Shown: positions 63,934 to 64,000 of the stretch, piece after piece
Position numbering within the stretch: position 1 is the first letter of the stretch
Layout: every line of letters begins with the position of its first letter
Assembly (NCBI RefSeq): GCF_902150045.1
Contig: NZ_CABFVU010000001.1
Location: 3,471,659-3,535,658, forward strand
DNA: 64,000 nt
Source: Chitinophaga polysaccharea
Lineage (GTDB): Bacteria > Bacteroidota > Bacteroidia > Chitinophagales > Chitinophagaceae
Direction: 5' to 3'
Notes under the pieces: generated by a model
What the model saw: only the letters and a program-made list of their open reading frames with translations
Told to the model about the DNA's origin: nothing
The model's database searches: none
Position numbers and translations under genes: made by a program

Positions 63934-63988
63934 CCCGGGCAGGTGGAGCGAAGCGTAGCGGAGCCTCACTTCGCTCCACCTGCCCGGG
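63934..63988. repeat. GC-rich long inverted repeat
   Basis: Arms of exactly 20 bp (63934-63953 and 63969-63988; CCCGGGCAGGTGGAGCGAAG and its complement) enclose a 15-nt loop. It is far more GC-rich than its surroundings and lacks a T tract, so it resembles an extragenic palindromic repeat more than a normal terminator. Confidence 0.7.
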
Positions 63989-64000
63989 GACGGCGGCAAA

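Overview
The window looks like a chromosomal segment of a Bacteroidota bacterium close to Chitinophaga (order Chitinophagales). This rests on TAnnTTTG-type promoters, a SUF operon, DUF6089-like and TolC/RND outer-membrane systems, secreted GH29/GH20-type glycosidases, an ISAon1-type insertion sequence and DUF6443-style RHS proteins. The assignment is an inference from gene content; no rRNA is present.

Positions 1-34.2 kb are ordinary, densely packed chromosome with every reading frame intact. An iron-sulfur cluster operon runs leftward (FMN reductase, A-type carrier, sufB, sufC, sufD, sufS cut by the window edge) and diverges from a SufR-like regulator. Then come an EamA half-transporter, two GNAT acetyltransferases, and a metal-resistance cluster (response regulator, sensor kinase, TolC-like channel, lipoprotein adaptor, CzcA-like RND pump). 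Next are an AI-2E family permease, a GH20-like secreted protein, an AraC regulator, small secreted proteins, a UbiD-family decarboxylase, release factor 3, a MacB-type permease, tsaD, a GH29 alpha-L-fucosidase, a TrmN6-like methyltransferase, two lipoproteins and a saccharopine-dehydrogenase-like enzyme. This part ends at a tRNA-Leu(CAA) with a near-perfect promoter and a terminator.

From the tRNA 3' end to the right edge (34.3-64 kb) the DNA is accessory, generally more AT-rich, and mosaic. It starts with an 11-bp tandem repeat and a complete 1436-bp insertion sequence with 26-bp perfect inverted repeats and an 8-bp target duplication. Then follow an excisionase-like HTH gene and three uncharacterised genes, probably remains of an integrated element whose integrase survives as an N-terminally truncated fragment at 45.3-46.1 kb.

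Around this lies a polymorphic-toxin locus. A long 5'-truncated RHS protein (46.1-49.1 kb) has a putative membrane-acting tip and a three-helix membrane immunity candidate. Upstream are two orphan RHS C-terminal cassettes (37.9-38.8 and 39.6-41.4 kb), each with its own immunity candidate. The two orphan tips share a pre-toxin linker, FIFVTDYVEPVVT..TMGLE.

The stretch 50-58 kb holds a 778-residue protein of unknown function, a two-gene unit ending in a protein with an ADP-ribosyltransferase-like C-terminus, and several probable immunity genes (DUF4304, SMI1/KNR4-like, LRR-like). From 57.9 kb to the end almost every second gene is broken by a frameshift or a single in-frame stop. One of these frameshifts falls in a run of nine G residues in a DUF6119/TIGR04141-like gene. 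The clustering of damage only in the accessory part argues for decay or phase switching rather than uniform sequencing error.
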